In this document: one piece after another, positions 51,588-64,000 of the stretch
Layout: each line of letters starts with the position of its first letter
Numbering within the stretch: the stretch's first letter is position 1
Assembly (NCBI GenBank): GCA_017590115.1
Contig: JAGGNK010006559.1
Location: forward strand, 8,917,784 to 8,981,783
Direction of reading: 5' to 3'
Source: Montifringilla adamsi
Lineage: Eukaryota > Chordata > Aves > Passeriformes > Passeridae
DNA length: 64,000 nt
Notes under the pieces: generated by a model
The model's database searches: none
What the model was told of the DNA's origin: nothing
What the model saw: the letters and a program-made list of their open reading frames with translations, nothing else
Program-made: the position numbers and the translations under genes

Positions 51588-54500
51588 AGATAAAACCTCT
51601 ATAAATATCTAGTACTATATGAGTCATCACAAAACACATACTAACAATGATAATCTAAGGGGAAAGGGGATTTGAAAACTTTGTATGTGTAACCACAGTA
51701 AATATTGACTCCAAGAAAATCCAGGAACAGCAGCTTTAAGAACCTGGCTGTTGTGATGACCAAAATTAATAGAAATGGAAAAATTGTGGTTTTGTTTCAA
51801 ATCACCAATTTTCTTTAGCCTTTTAGAAATTACATGCTTAATCTTTATGTACCCTTTTTGAGTCTTCCCAGAAAGGACGAAGGTGAGGAGGTGGCATGAA
51901 GAAAAGTTTATTCTTCCCACAATCTATTCTCAGTTGTTTTGTGATAGTGAATTGTGGTTATAAAATGGAAAAGAAGATTGCTTCTGGCTTGGAGTTCTTT
52001 TTTTTTTTTTTCCTTTTTCATGATTGTTTTTTACTCTTAGTGCTTCCTTGTATTTTGTGAGGAGGCAGGAATAAAGCTTCAGTTGCGCCAGTTCCATATC
52101 ACCAATAACAATGGATGTTGCACAGGGCATGAAAAGGAGGCAGAGGAGGCAGTTTTCATTCCTCTCCTCCCTTTCTAGTTAATTTCATAGAGAGAAAGGA
52201 AGGGATGCAGACAAGGCAAATCCTCCTTGAGAAAACTTTAAGTTCTGCAAAGGGGAGCAAATTTCCTATGATCTCAGAGAGCAATGCAGCTAGATTGTAT
52301 TGAAGCATCTAATGTTTCCCCTGTCCATCTCTTTCTCTCCATTGCTTCTGTCATTCTGCTAGTGTCAAAAAAACACCAGCTCCTCATGTTCTCCCTTCGA
52401 TTTTCTTCTTCACCAATAATCTATAAATTCGGTAATGAATCATTAACCATGCTGGCACAGAGAGAAACAAAAGCAAAGATAGATCTTTAGGGAAGAGGAA
52501 TCAGAGAAGAGAGGCATATGAATATTGCACCTGTGTTAAAGGAGCCTGCACTGAAAATCAGAAAAAGATCAAACCTCCCATTGAGACATACAAGAGATGA
52601 GTAGTGGCCAGATAAGCTGCTTTTAGTACGTTAAATGCTTTTAATAATGCAGTGCAGTATCTCTCCTTACTGAGAAAAATAAGTCTCCTTCTCTGTTGGA
52701 AATAGTGCTTTAGTACTTTAATGGCAAGTGATACAAAAGATCACCTTTGGTTGTACAGATCTTAACATAGGCAATATCTAGAAATTGTTGAGTATTGGGA
52801 ATTTTGAAAAAAGGGTTTTGTTTAGGTTTCCCTAGAATAATCACCAGCCTGAAAGTCCACATAAACATAAATGCATTAGGGATGACCCTAGATTGCTGTA
52901 GGGCCAAAAAAAAAATGAGAAAAACATTGGGTTTATCAAAAGTTAAGGTAATAACACCTTTGCTCTTTAGTGAACCTGACTGGTTCCATCTCTCACACAT
53001 ATGCAGCAAGTATTTTCTAAAACTGAGAGCCTAAAGAGATTAAGTGCTTTTTTAGCTTGAGTTCAGAGTCAACAATAATTTTTCTTCTAAAGAACATGAC
53101 AAAAGTTCACTTTTTATGTGCATTGTCCCTCTGCCTCAATAAGGCTTATGTGGCTTTTATTATTAAATCTGTTTGCTCTCTGCTAACTTTCTTAGCACAT
53201 CAGAAGTTATCCTCCTGGTAAAAAAATATGTCATCTCTCTCTAGAGGATTGTTGCTTCCCTTTCCTGTTCTCATGTACTCTTGTATAGCCATGGATCACC
53301 CAAATCCATAACTCTTAGAATCTTCATGTTAAATGTATGCAGTATGTAACAAAAAAGCTGTAAGATCAGCATACAAGAATTGGGTCATGAATCTTATACT
53401 GAAATTGAGTCTAGTTGAAAGGCAAGGCAAACTGGAGAGTCACCATCATGGATATTGTGTGGAGGTGGCAATGGATGAAATTAATTGGAAGCATACAACT
53501 GTCTCTATCATTCCTCTTTCTGAAAAATGTGGTGTTTTATTTACAGTATCTATGGTAAACTGATTCTGAAACAGGAATTGTCTGGAATGACCCAGAATGG
53601 AACCAGAAGAAGTTTACCCAGTAAATCCATGAATCCTCAATGTCTCTTGAAAGAAGAATTTGAAAGTGATTTTATATTGAGCCTCTCTACTTCTAAAGTC
53701 ATAGTCCTAATGTGCAGCTGCAGATTGAGCTGCAGTTCTGTCTCTTACAAGAATGGCCCTGTAGGAGGTTTGAAAGACAAGCTAGCAGATGGCATGGCCA
53801 TTTATGCTTTCTGGAACCTTCCTGTAAAGTACTACTGCGCTGAGAACTAATATCATGCCATACATTGTTGCCAAATTAATAACAAGTACTAATGAAAATC
53901 CCAGGTCTTATTACTTGATATATTTCTTCCATTAAAAAAGGGGCAAAGAATACTCCAAAACTACAACAAAAACCAACAAGAAAACCTGACAACAACAAAA
54001 ATGTGAAAAGTATATTCTAAAGCCAATATTATATGAAAAATTGTACTTCTCACTTCCTACAATGTTAAATTAAATAGCTGGAATTACAGGTAGTTTGCAG
54101 TCATGTTTGGTAGTAGCAGAGCTGTGAATATGATACAGGACATTCAAATTCAAAAATTTTGTTCATAGTTGCAGAACATCAATGCCTCTGCATTAATGAC
54201 TTTGAAGATCACTGTATGGAAAAATTACATTGTGTGAAACTGGAATATAAGTGACATGAAAACTGCATCAAAATTCTCAATATTTTCAGCAAAGCACTTT
54301 TTTTTATTTTTTTCATTGTTCTCTTGTACCATACTTTTAAGTTTTCTCAGATCTCCTCTAAAAAGCATATAAAAGTGTTGAAAAAAATCTCTTTAGAGTG
54401 CTTTACACTGAATTGATTGTTCCATAGTGCCAAAGATAAACTAAATCTTGAGCTATATCACCTTCCTGGGGTTAAGTAGGTAGAGAATTGCACATTATTA

Positions 54501-56900
54501 ATCTGACCATGGGCCAGCACAGTTTTTAAATGCTTAGTAGAACAAAGTTTTAATAAAAGATGCAAAGAAGTTTGCAGTTCCAGAGCCTTAACCTTGGAAT
54601 AACAAAGGTCCTCACTAATCACTTTACTAATCCATGTGGTAGCAGTTTTCTTACCACGGCATCATGCCAAAAAGTGGCTTCTGCTCAGCGTTTCACTCCA
54701 GGTCACCAGCCACTGTAGTGCAATCCATGAGGAGATTTATGGACCTCAAAGTGGAACTCCTTAAAGAACAATGTGTTGTTAATCAGTAAGCCACTGAGTG
54801 AGCAAATGGGAAATGCTGAAGCTACAGAATTTCTCCTTTCCCTGGGATGTGAAAACCTTGCTCAGTGCATCTTCAAGGATTTACTGGCCTCTCCCCTGAA
54901 AGTCTTCTTTTCATTTTTTTTCAAAGCAGTGGTGATTAGTCATTTGGGATAGGGCTGGATAGATACAAGGTAAAAGGTAGGCTGTGCAGCCCTGCAGTTT
55001 GAGACCACTGTAGTGTGCTGATGGGCTCAGCTCCATGCCCAGGGGACAGCGCTGTGCTGCTCTCAGCAACTGAGATGTGGAAACTTTCCTTTCTCTGCTT
55101 GAAGAGATTTGCTTGTACATCGCTAGCATTCAGAAAACTGCTCTGCCTGATGAAATGGTGGGTATGCTGGTGTCCTCCTCTTTTCTCTCATCCAGCACCC
55201 ATCCTAAAGTATGCCAGAAAAGGTGGAACAGCCTTTACAGGGAGAATGTGAGAGTCTCAGCCACCACAGAAAGACCAGCTATAATATGGGGTATGGAGAA
55301 AACAGTATCCCTTAAGAAAGGCAAAGGCATGGAATCCTTATATCCCATAACCTCGGTTCTTGTGTAATGTGATGCTCAGCATGTCAGTCTAGACTGTAGG
55401 ATTCTGGCTATGTAGGGAAACACACACAGTTCCTCTGTAGCACACAGGAGACTTATGCACCCTGAAGCAGGTATTAGAGAAAGCAAAGAGGAAGGAAAAA
55501 AAAGGTCAAATAAAATCAAAGATAAGTTAGATAGATTCTTACTTGCACAGGCCACTGCTCCTCTGTAGGGAAGATGGATACTTCTTCCAGTCAAGTTTGA
55601 AAAAGCGTTGAAAGCCCCAGCTGTCAGATGTGTGAGTTGAATAGAGGTATGGTTTGTTCAATAAACCCCAGCCATCGGGACTGAGGAATACTCAGTGCTC
55701 TGGATCTCAAAAGAGCCTGAATGTGAGACACATTTTACCTGCCTGCTCACAGTGCCAGCATTGTTTATTCCTGAGTGAGCAGAGAATTAATTTAATTGTT
55801 TGGGAAACTCCACCAAAGAAATCTTAGTCTTGTTTAGGTGTCTCTGGATTTAGGTAGCAGCAGAATAAGGATAAACCATATTTCAAAATAATGTAGCTAA
55901 TCTGACTTAGATACCCTAGTTTGGTTTTTCTAATTCAGTCCAAAGCTCCAGATTCCATTTCTGTCTTAAAAGAGAGGAGTGCACTGTAATTGCATAAGTA
56001 TGAGATATCCAAACAGTGTAAGTGAAATAATGTGTAAGAAATAGGCAGCTTTTTATCCAACTGAAAAATTCAAAACTGAGCATGAATACTTCCCTGCTGA
56101 AATAGGAAAAGATTTTGCAGCTGTGCTAAGTCATGCCCAAGATAACAATTTTCTGCATGTATTTGAGAAGCGAATATTGTCACAGTGATACTCCTAACAG
56201 AGAGAAAAAAATTTAGTGATGGAAATTATGATGATGATGGTGATGACAGTGGATGTACCTCCAAACTCAAGATAACATGGAATTAGGACAGGTACAAAGA
56301 AGATATGAGATAGAAAAACCCAAGCATATTTAACATTGTCTTCAGCTCTTTACAAATTAATCCACTTTCAACAAGCAAGAAAATACTTTAAATTTTACTG
56401 ATATTATTTTCACTTGTACAGTATTAAATATATCATATGTGTGTGTTACTATAACATGATATCCAGATCAATTACAATCTTGGTGCAAGTTTGAGAAGTA
56501 TGTAAGAAGTGTTTGAGTCTGTGTTCTGTAACAGCAAGATGAAACTTGGTGAACATAAAAGAGCTAGAAAAGCTTGGAATCTTGCTCTGTAAGTTAAAAT
56601 ACCTTGAATGATGAGGAAAAAAATTTCTTTCTGTAAATCTGTCTTGCCTTTCTAATGGAAGATACATTTTGACCTACTGAAGTGTATTTCTTGTGTGCCT
56701 ACTACAAGTAGTCTCAGGGGAACTGCACCTGGCCTTCAATGCTGTGTGCTTCCAAAGTGCCAGGACATCTTGGTCTTTCTGAATCTGCATTTTTCTGTAA
56801 TTAGATAATGAAAAGGAAGATCTGGAAGTGAAGAATTGAAGTTACAGGCCCATCAGATAGTAGTGAGCAATTTATCAACCAGTACATTCTACTTCCTTTT

Positions 56901-57240
56901 ATAGAATCATAGAATTTGCAGAGCTGGAAGGGACCCATCAAGATAATGAAGTCCAACCCATGGCCTTGCACAGGAAACCACAGGAATCACACCAAGTGCT
57001 GGAGAGCATTGTCCAAATGCTTCTTGAACTCTGCTAGGCTTGGTGCTCTGACCACTTCCCTGGGGAGCCTCCTGCAGTGCCCAACCACTCTCTTGTTGAA
57101 AAACTTTCCTGCTATCCAACCTAAACCTCCCCTGACTTAGCTTCATGAAATTCTCTTGAATTCTGTCACTGGTCATGAGAGTGAAGAGATCAGTACCTTC
57201 CCTGCTGCTTTCCCTCATGAGGAACATTTGACACATTTTA
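56901..57240 (-). mobile_element. CR1 LINE 3'-end fragment
   Basis: On the + strand the block starts ATAGAATCATAGAAT, the reverse complement of two ATTCTATG octamers. It continues with GAGCTGGAAGGGACC and the CR1 3' region through about 57240, so the element is antisense to CDH7. A minus-strand frame covers it but the element is only a few hundred bases long and truncated at its 5' end, as most CR1 copies are. It lies about 440 bases upstream of exon 3. The octamer tail is well preserved, so the copy looks younger than the LINE fossils in the 5' flank. Confidence 0.9.
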
Positions 57241-57682
57241 CTGCTCTCCACAGTAAACACTGAGAAAATAGATAAATACACACAAGAGCAAATGCACACT
57301 GACATGAGGTTTGTATTGCCATTTGTTTGAAGTCTCACCCTTCAGAAGGATTATAAGCTGAAGTGAGCAATGTGGTTAAATTCAGATAGGAATAAAATCA
57401 TGGTTATGATCATATGTGTGCATGTGTTTGCCTACGTAAAAATCTGGCATGAGAAGAGTGAGATTTTTTGCAGGAAATAATAAAGTTTTTGTGCTTAAAG
57501 GAGCAAATTTACAGATTCTAATGGTCACACACATGCTGTGTGTGATGAACATTGAGCTTATATTTCCAGGAACAATAAAATTTCATGTACTAGCGCTCAA
57601 CACCAGAATTATTTTTTTTACATATCTCCATGCCACTGACTGTCTTGTAAGTTAATCTCATCTCTCATCAATTTTTCACCAG

Positions 57683-57977
57683 CTCCACTCTGATGTTGAT
57701 AAAGGAGATGGTTCCATCAAATACATCTTGTCAGGCGAAGGGGCAAGTTCCATTTTCATTATTGATGAGAACACGGGGGATATTCATGCTACAAAGAGGC
57801 TGGATCGAGAAGAGCAGGCCTACTACACGCTCCGAGCACAAGCTCTAGATAGGCTGACTAATAAACCCGTGGAGCCAGAGTCTGAGTTCGTCATTAAGAT
57901 TCAGGACATCAATGACAATGAGCCAAAATTTCTGGATGGTCCCTACACTGCTGGAGTTCCTGAGATGTCTCCTGTGG
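57683..57977 (+). CDS. CDH7: Cadherin-7 coding exon 3: remainder of EC1 and EC1-EC2 linker (residues 71-169)
   Basis: The exon is bounded by ATTTTTCACCAG| and GTGG|GTAAGT and is 295 nt long. It joins exon 2 in phase 0 and ends after one base of a glycine codon. It encodes most of the first extracellular cadherin repeat, which confers adhesive specificity. It runs from [20 protein letters not shown] through [18 protein letters not shown] to the linker DINDNEPKF. Calcium-ligand motifs are LDRE at 110-113 and DINDN at 145-149. PESEF at 135-139 and VPEMS at the end are typical of type II cadherins. No stop, frameshift or substitution of a key ligand is seen. The remaining exons lie beyond the window. 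Confidence 0.96.
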
Positions 57978-58429
57978 GTAAGTGCAAAATACACTGTTGG
58001 TGTTGTGGGAAATTTGTTCCTATTGCCTTTTTAAAAGTTTCATTATTTTTTACTGTTTCACACTAAGCTACTTAATTATCTATGAGACACCTGCAACAGT
58101 TAGATATTTCAAGACTAAATTGGAAATAATATGCTAGATTAAGTATTTACCCTTTCAAAAATGTTGTGAAACTCAAACAGCTATGCAAGGATTCAGGCAT
58201 TTTATGGTGCATTTCGCATTCCAGGGCCCAGAGGCTTTGTTTTATAATTCCCATTTACAGTAATAAGTTTCACACCTATGTTATGGTACTCAAAGGTTAT
58301 AATTTATAATTTCATTTAGATAAGGTCTGTTCATAACAAACTCTTCAAGTTCCTGCTAGTGAATAGCACAATTTTTTTGGTAAACTTTGCACAGTTTATT
58401 AATAGTTTATTGGATATAAACCAAACTAA

Positions 58430-58450
58430 CAAAACAAAACAAAACAAAAA
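58430..58450. repeat. (CAAAA)n short tandem repeat
   Basis: About four CAAAA units shortly after exon 3. Simple repeat. Confidence 0.85.
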
Positions 58451-59690
58451 ATTTACTTTACTACAAATATGTATATGTGAAGGCCCACTTCAAACTGAGA
58501 GAGCTTTGTGGTGATTGAAACAACGATTTTCTTTGCTTAACTGATTTTAAACCATATTAAAATGTGGTAGTCTTACAGTAAGCCTGGGCATAAAATTTTC
58601 TATAGTTTCCTCAGTATGATCTCCTGTGTTTTTGAATGTTAAACAATGCATCTAAATTTGAGCTAGAGAGAAAAAGAATCTTCCCTACCTAAGTGCCCTG
58701 CAGCAATCAGTAGCAAAAATTGCTTATATATTTGAAACTCAGCTTAGGAGTCAATAGAAGAAAAGTAAAACATTGCTAATGAGTTTTCTATACATTTATT
58801 TTACTAAGCAGTGAGCATAGACACTATTTCTCATTGATACTTGGCATTTGTTGTCACTCGGGCACTATGTGGATGGTTGAAGAGGCAATACTAGCCTTGG
58901 AAGAAAGACAGACACCACAACTTCTGCAGAGTAACAGGGAGGAGATGAAGTTCTGATATTTTGCTGGGGACTTTTTACTTCTGAACTTTGAAAAAATCTA
59001 GACAACAGATAATCTAACACTGTAATACCTAAATAATACACTTCAAAAATATGTTGTGTTAAAATACATCTGTTTTTTTCTTGATTAAGTTGCCCCTTTA
59101 CTTTAGAATAAGATTATTTAAGTAAGATGTAGCATGCAGCAACTATTAGATTTTTTTTTTCACTTTTGTCTTATGACCTGAAAAGAAATTATCTCCATAT
59201 TTCACTTTTGCATTTATCACCTCTGTCTTTTCTTGCAACGGCATATTAATGTACAGACAACTACTACAGATATATGAGGTTTACCTACACGTACAAACCC
59301 ATGCCCTACTCCTACCTATGCTCCATTTGTTCCAAAACTATATTGGAAATCAATCTATGGGGCGTGCACTGTGTGCAGTGGAGAATATAAGGACTATTTT
59401 TCAAAATGAGCTGCTTTGCGTATTTTGTTGAATCTTTACATCATAAAGGAGTAAAAGATATTTTCTCCCACATGGACTATGCAACACCAAATGCATTTTT
59501 GATTCTGGAAAGTATTATGCAAAATGATTAACTGAGACTAGTGCACTCTCTAAATTTGTGTCAACTAAAGGTGGTTTCTGATTCATGAACTTCCTGAAAC
59601 TGCACATTTTAAACACCTTCATGGTCAGTATCACACACCTAGCAAATACTGCATTGTTACACAGTTAAGGATTAACATGAAATTCCTTTG

Positions 59691-59730
59691 TCACACTTTG
59701 TCGCACTTTGTCGCACTTTGTCGCATTTTG
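59691..59730. repeat. 10-bp minisatellite, four units
   Basis: Four adjacent units of TCGCACTTTG. The middle two are identical, the first has CA for CG, and the last has T for C at position 6. CpG dinucleotides stand out in the surrounding AT-rich intron. Confidence 0.92.
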
Positions 59731-60109
59731 TCTTACATAGTTACAGCAATTCATACTTTATTCATATAACATAATTTTTAATTAATCACCTAGAGCATCC
59801 ATGAAATATTAAGGAGATACAAAGTATCTCTCTCCTATTTCATTTAAAATTGTATCCATGACAAGGATTTTTAATTGGATATTAAAGGAAATGAAAGAGA
59901 TCACAGGATTATAAACCCAAATTAACTATGAAGCTAGGAAAACTATAACCTTTAACCTACAGACTGGTTATGCAAGTATAATGGTTCTGTATTTTGTTTG
60001 ACAAATATTTTTGGACATGATCTAAGGCTAATTGAAGTCAATCTCTTCTTTTATTTGAAATGACTTCAGGTCAGGTTTAAATTATATTTGGGTCAGGCCC
60101 AATTATATT

Positions 60110-60200
60110 GATTATCCTGAACAGTGTAAATATCTTGATGGCTTATAAATCTATTCATGGCAAACCCCCCAAAGATATGGCTTATCTGAAAAGCATAAGG
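60110..60200 (+). mobile_element. Possible ancient LINE C-terminal fragment
   Basis: The + strand frame through about 60128-60184 reads NSVNILMAYKSIHGKPPKDM. This resembles the 'F-K-I-L-L-x-x-Y-K-A-L-H-G-x-x-P' block near the C-terminus of CR1/L2/Rex1-type LINE proteins. The match is one short block with no second supporting block, so it could be chance. Confidence 0.25.
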
Positions 60201-62564
60201 ATTTGTTTTTGTCATATTTTTTAAAGTGTGTCTGGAACTTAAAAAACTGAGCAGCATTATATTTCAAACAAAAGGATACTGGTCTGTTTGAGTTATAACC
60301 AGGGGAAGTAGGGACAAGAATTCCAATGCCCAACATAGTTTTGGTTTGTTTAATCTTCTCTGCTCTCCAGCCATATCAATGGCCTTGCTTGTTACCCGGC
60401 ACAACAAATATCTCCCTTGCCATTTATTACCCCTGACTGAGATGGATAGAAATATCTGAATAATATAAGAACGTAAAGAAAGCAAAAGCACTGTATCAGG
60501 CTTACATCATTGATACAGTGCGTATTGGGCTTTGAGAGTCTGCATGAATTCTCTCTCTCCAAGCACAAGCCACGTCTGCTTCCCTTTGTCTGACCTTGCT
60601 GCTTAGCTGGGACCATTCTTGAGTTTTTTCCCCAAGTGAAGGCAACATAACGAGGCTATGGGAGTGGGGGGAGGAGCTGAAGAGGGTTCTGACTCTCCCC
60701 TTTCACACTCCTGGAAGGGAAAGGCTGTGGAAGCCTTGCGGCATCAGCTGTGGGTGGTGGAAGCATAGAAATACCAGCAGGTACTGAGCAGAACCAGTCT
60801 GGATTGTTGTACATAAGGAATTCTTGATAACTTGATAGCAAAGGTGTTTAATGTTTTTAGTAGCAGCTGATACCATGTAGAGATGAGATGCCATCATGGA
60901 ATGGTTTTGTGCATTAGACGTAGTACACATCGTTAATTGATATAAATGAATACTTTTGATAATTGACTGCCTTAAAGCTTGTTTTTCAATTTGTTAATGT
61001 GGCTACAATTCAATTGATAAGAGTTTGTGCAGTTTAAAAATTATGCATTTGTTAAATTATTCTAGTTTTAGAAACCCGTTTTATTTTGAATGATCTCACC
61101 AATATTAAAACAGAAGTCACAGAATAATTTCTCATAAAACCTTATTTCAAAATTTGCATAAAATATCCTGCAAGTTACTAGCAAGCTTTCTAAAAAGCTC
61201 TGTAGAGGTTTCTAAAATAATACATTTAGAGATTCAAAATGGATCCCTTTGAAGGATCTCCAACTCAATTTTCAGCAAGGAGTTTAGCTTTTTCTTTTCC
61301 TATCATGGAAAAGTTTAATCTCTGTGGTGTGTCAGGAACATTGTTGAGCCTTGACTTGGCTAAATTTAAGTACAAATAGCATTCTAAATACAAGGCCCTC
61401 TCTGCAAATATCATCCAATCCTTTTACCTTAATATCAGAGTTTTATTAGGTCAAGTTCTGAGATTACTGTAATTTAGTAATCTCTATCAAATCTAGTAGA
61501 TATTATGTTACAAATTATCTTAAAATTTCTGCAAAATAAAACCAGGAATCTGTACCAGTCACACATAACTAAGTCTGTAAGAAACTACTATCAAGAAAAA
61601 ATTACATGGAGCATTTTGATAAGCAGTACAGATTTTTTCTCAGTACTTGCTACAATTGCTGAAAAAGTTTATGTTGTTGCTACATGTAGAATTCATTTTA
61701 ATGAAATGATATCCAAGTTTTGTTAAAAAGACACAAATATAGAGAAAAATAATTTTAGACGAATCCATACTTAAAAGAGAAAGCTATTTTTAAAATAAAT
61801 AAGGCATGTTTCTTTTTTCAACCCATACAAAATGCACAAACTGTAAGTAGTATTTTAAGTTATATTTGCAAAGCCGTAGTTTATATTAAGACACTAATGA
61901 AAGTTTGGGGCAGGGTCAGTGTCCTGTCTACACTTGCACTCCAGGGCTCTGAACAATGGTTACTAAACAAGATTTATTGGAACACTCATTTTGTTGGATG
62001 GAGTAAAGGTGTGGTACCATTTGTTGACAGTCCCTGTTGCCTGTAAGTCCTAACCTTGGATGCAGACATGGCAGCTGACTGTCTTTGCTAGAGAGTAAGG
62101 CAAAGCATTCACGGATACAAGGATGACAATTTCAGTGCAGGAACACAAACTCTTCTAAGGTGATGTACTTGGAACTACAATGCAACTACCCATTTTTCCT
62201 CACACTTTTAGATGTATTTACTATCCATAAGTATCCCCACAACTTTATGATTTGTGGTCTTTTTAAAAGGGAAGTAAGTATTTTAATTTAACCTCAATCC
62301 ATTGCAGAAAGATTAGGACAGCAGTACATGGCAAGTATCCTAATCTAAAGGAATTCCTGTTCTTCAAAAGCAATCTGCTTCTTCTGGAAGAAATCTCTGG
62401 AAATTCTCAAATACAGATCTTTCTGTGCATTTTATTTCCTTGGAACAGATTTTCTACACATAGGACTTTTCACATAATTAGAATACCTTCTGTTATCTTG
62501 CATATTCTTGAAAAAAAATATTGTGCAGAAATCTCCTTCTCAGCATGGGGCTTCAAAAGCTCTT

Positions 62565-62590
62565 TGTGTGTGTGTGTGTGTGTGTGTGTG
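62565..62590. repeat. (TG)13 microsatellite
   Basis: Thirteen perfect TG units in intron 3. Expected to be polymorphic and prone to Z-DNA. Confidence 0.95.
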
Positions 62591-64000
62591 CAATTAATAA
62601 AGAAATAATGACAATATCATGAGTTTTAGATCTTTCTCTTAGTGATGTTTAGAAGGAGTTGTTTATCACAGAAGGACTGTAAAAGTATCATTATTTTTTA
62701 GTTACTGATTACATTTGAATGGAATTATCGCAGAAAGATTTGATGTTAGAATTTCTACTTAAAAACCACCCTTTTCTGAAGGATTCATGTGTTTTAGGAG
62801 AGAGACAATCAAACTCAGATAACGACTTTATTAGTCTCCTGAAATGTAGAGGGTTTGTTTGCTACATCAATAGATTTTTACAGCAAACAAGCACTTCTAA
62901 ACTTGCAGCATTTTGAAAATGTCTTTGCTGAGATTGCAGAGCTTGTAATTTCTTTGATCTTGTATTGGTCTGGGGCCCTTGAATGCAGCAAGAGCAGGGG
63001 AAAGACATAACTGTGTGAGAGGTTTATAAGCACTTTTGCCAATATTTGCAGACATTGTAAGCTTCATTGGCAGGGCTTAGTGACTTTGTAAATGTGGTAA
63101 GCCTGGCTTTCACAAAGAACACGGGATGTCAAACAGTCATTACGATACCCTTGTTCTCAAAAGCTGGATAGACTTTGGCAAGTTTAAAATAGGTCCCTGT
63201 ATGAAATTACATTATAGAGCAATCTGTAAAATCACTTTGACATATGTAATCAAAGCTTGTAGTTACTGGTGTACAGAAAATGGATGTATTTTAAATCCCA
63301 TAACTGATACATGACTTGATGGATAAAGTAGCAATTTTCTTTTTAAACATCCCATCTTAATAGTTGCATGCGAAATTTCAGGTTGGGAAGAACCTATTCC
63401 CTGTCCAAAAATATTAGACCAGTCACAAGACAGAAAAAAATACATTTAAATAGAATTGCATCCATACTACTTTGTCATGGATACTTCAGGAATAGAGATC
63501 AGAAATGTGGGCTAACTAGGCCATAACCGCAATAAATTTGTTATACAAATGATCATTTCTGGTCAGAATTCTTTCAAGGAGGACCCATCCTTTGCAGTCT
63601 GCTCCATTTTATGGAGGTCTGCACTTAATCCTTTCTGCAAACTTTCAGCCTAGTCCCAGGCTCCATTTATGATGTTCTACTTAACTGAGAATAGAAAAGA
63701 TGAGGAAAATGGATGGGTGATGTACTATATAGGACAAAAAGAACTTCAGAGCTTTATCCCATTTCCTGAAAATTCCAAGTAAAACTGACCAGTATACTAT
63801 TTATTTTAACTTCACCCTGGACACTTGCTTTTGCAGTTTGTTCTTAAAAAGTGATTTCAAGGCTTGCTGGTCTCATTTTCACATGTCAAAAACATGTCCT
63901 TTCAGGAAATGAACATTGTGTTTAGCAAATGCTTTTCTCTAATTGTATGTCTAAATAAAGTCGATGAAGCAATCTGATCCTCTCTTGAAGACCTTTACTG

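Larger units (their letters stand above)
27328..57682 (+). other. CDH7 intron 2
   Basis: About 30.4 kb, in phase 0, starting GTAGGG (weaker than consensus at +4) and ending ATTTTTCACCAG. It is AT-rich and repeat-poor. Contents: a GC-richer stretch without known features at 27.66-27.95 kb, T and A homopolymers at 29.4, 34.7, 48.2 and 51.5 kb, a CR1 LINE at 37.8-39.1 kb, a 22-bp tandem duplication at 43.6 kb, short simple repeats at 44.2 and 47.1 kb, candidate regulatory stretches at 28.2, 44.4 and 48.4 kb, and a CR1 tail copy at 56.9-57.2 kb. The longest open frames, including one of 163 codons on the minus strand at 30536-31027, have no recognisable domains. Large 5' introns are usual in classical cadherin genes and often hold enhancers. 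That is family knowledge, not shown here. Confidence 0.85.
57978..64000 (+). other. CDH7 intron 3 (5' part, continues past window end)
   Basis: It starts with the consensus donor GTAAGT. The 6 kb present is AT-rich and contains CAAAA units at 58.43 kb, a 10-bp minisatellite at 59.69 kb, a possible LINE fossil at 60.1 kb, and a TG microsatellite at 62.57 kb. No further cadherin exon (EC2 would open T-S-V-V-Q-V-T in this family) is found before position 64000. Confidence 0.85.

Noticed and set aside
63378..63425. GGTTGGGAAGAACC stretch reminiscent of the CR1 3' region
   Set aside because: No octamer tail and no continuation of the CR1 sequence. Too short to call.

Overview
The window looks like vertebrate nuclear DNA, most probably from a bird. 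Two retroposons are CR1 LINEs, and one ends in the ATTCTATG-type octamer tail typical of avian CR1. Interspersed repeats are otherwise sparse, genes are split by GT-AG introns, and there is one CpG-island promoter. No bacterial or phage features are present.

The one gene I can support is the 5' part of a type II classical cadherin, CDH7 (cadherin-7), on the + strand. Its layout is: AT-rich 5' flank (1 to about 16.7 kb); CpG island with a candidate TATA box at 17095-17100 and a GC-rich 5'-UTR exon ending at a consensus CAG|GTAAGT donor (last base 18159); intron 1 (18160-26920, about 8.8 kb); exon 2 (26921-27327) with the rest of the 5' UTR, the start codon at 27118, signal peptide, very short propeptide, furin site and the start of EC1; intron 2 (27328-57682, about 30.4 kb); exon 3 (57683-57977, 295 nt, entering in phase 0 and leaving in phase 1) with the rest of EC1 and the EC1-EC2 calcium linker; and intron 3, which runs off the window end. 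Together these give 168 complete codons plus one base, roughly a fifth of a full cadherin. EC2-EC5, the membrane segment and the catenin-binding tail lie beyond position 64000.

Other content: a CR1 copy at about 37.8-39.1 kb (minus strand, reverse-transcriptase region, inactivated) and a short CR1 tail copy at about 56.9-57.2 kb; two or three much older LINE fossils, of which the most interesting is a C-terminal fragment of a restriction-like-endonuclease LINE at about 12.9-13.1 kb; many simple repeats and homopolymer tracts; and several repeat-poor intronic stretches that could be enhancers but cannot be judged from one genome. I see no tRNA, rRNA, snRNA, CRISPR array, operon or second protein-coding gene.

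I found no novel multi-gene system here. The points most worth checking are the RLE-LINE fossil, a second R-x-K-R site in the cadherin-7 prodomain, a 22-A tract one base before the start codon, and a possible alternative splice inside the 5'-UTR exon.
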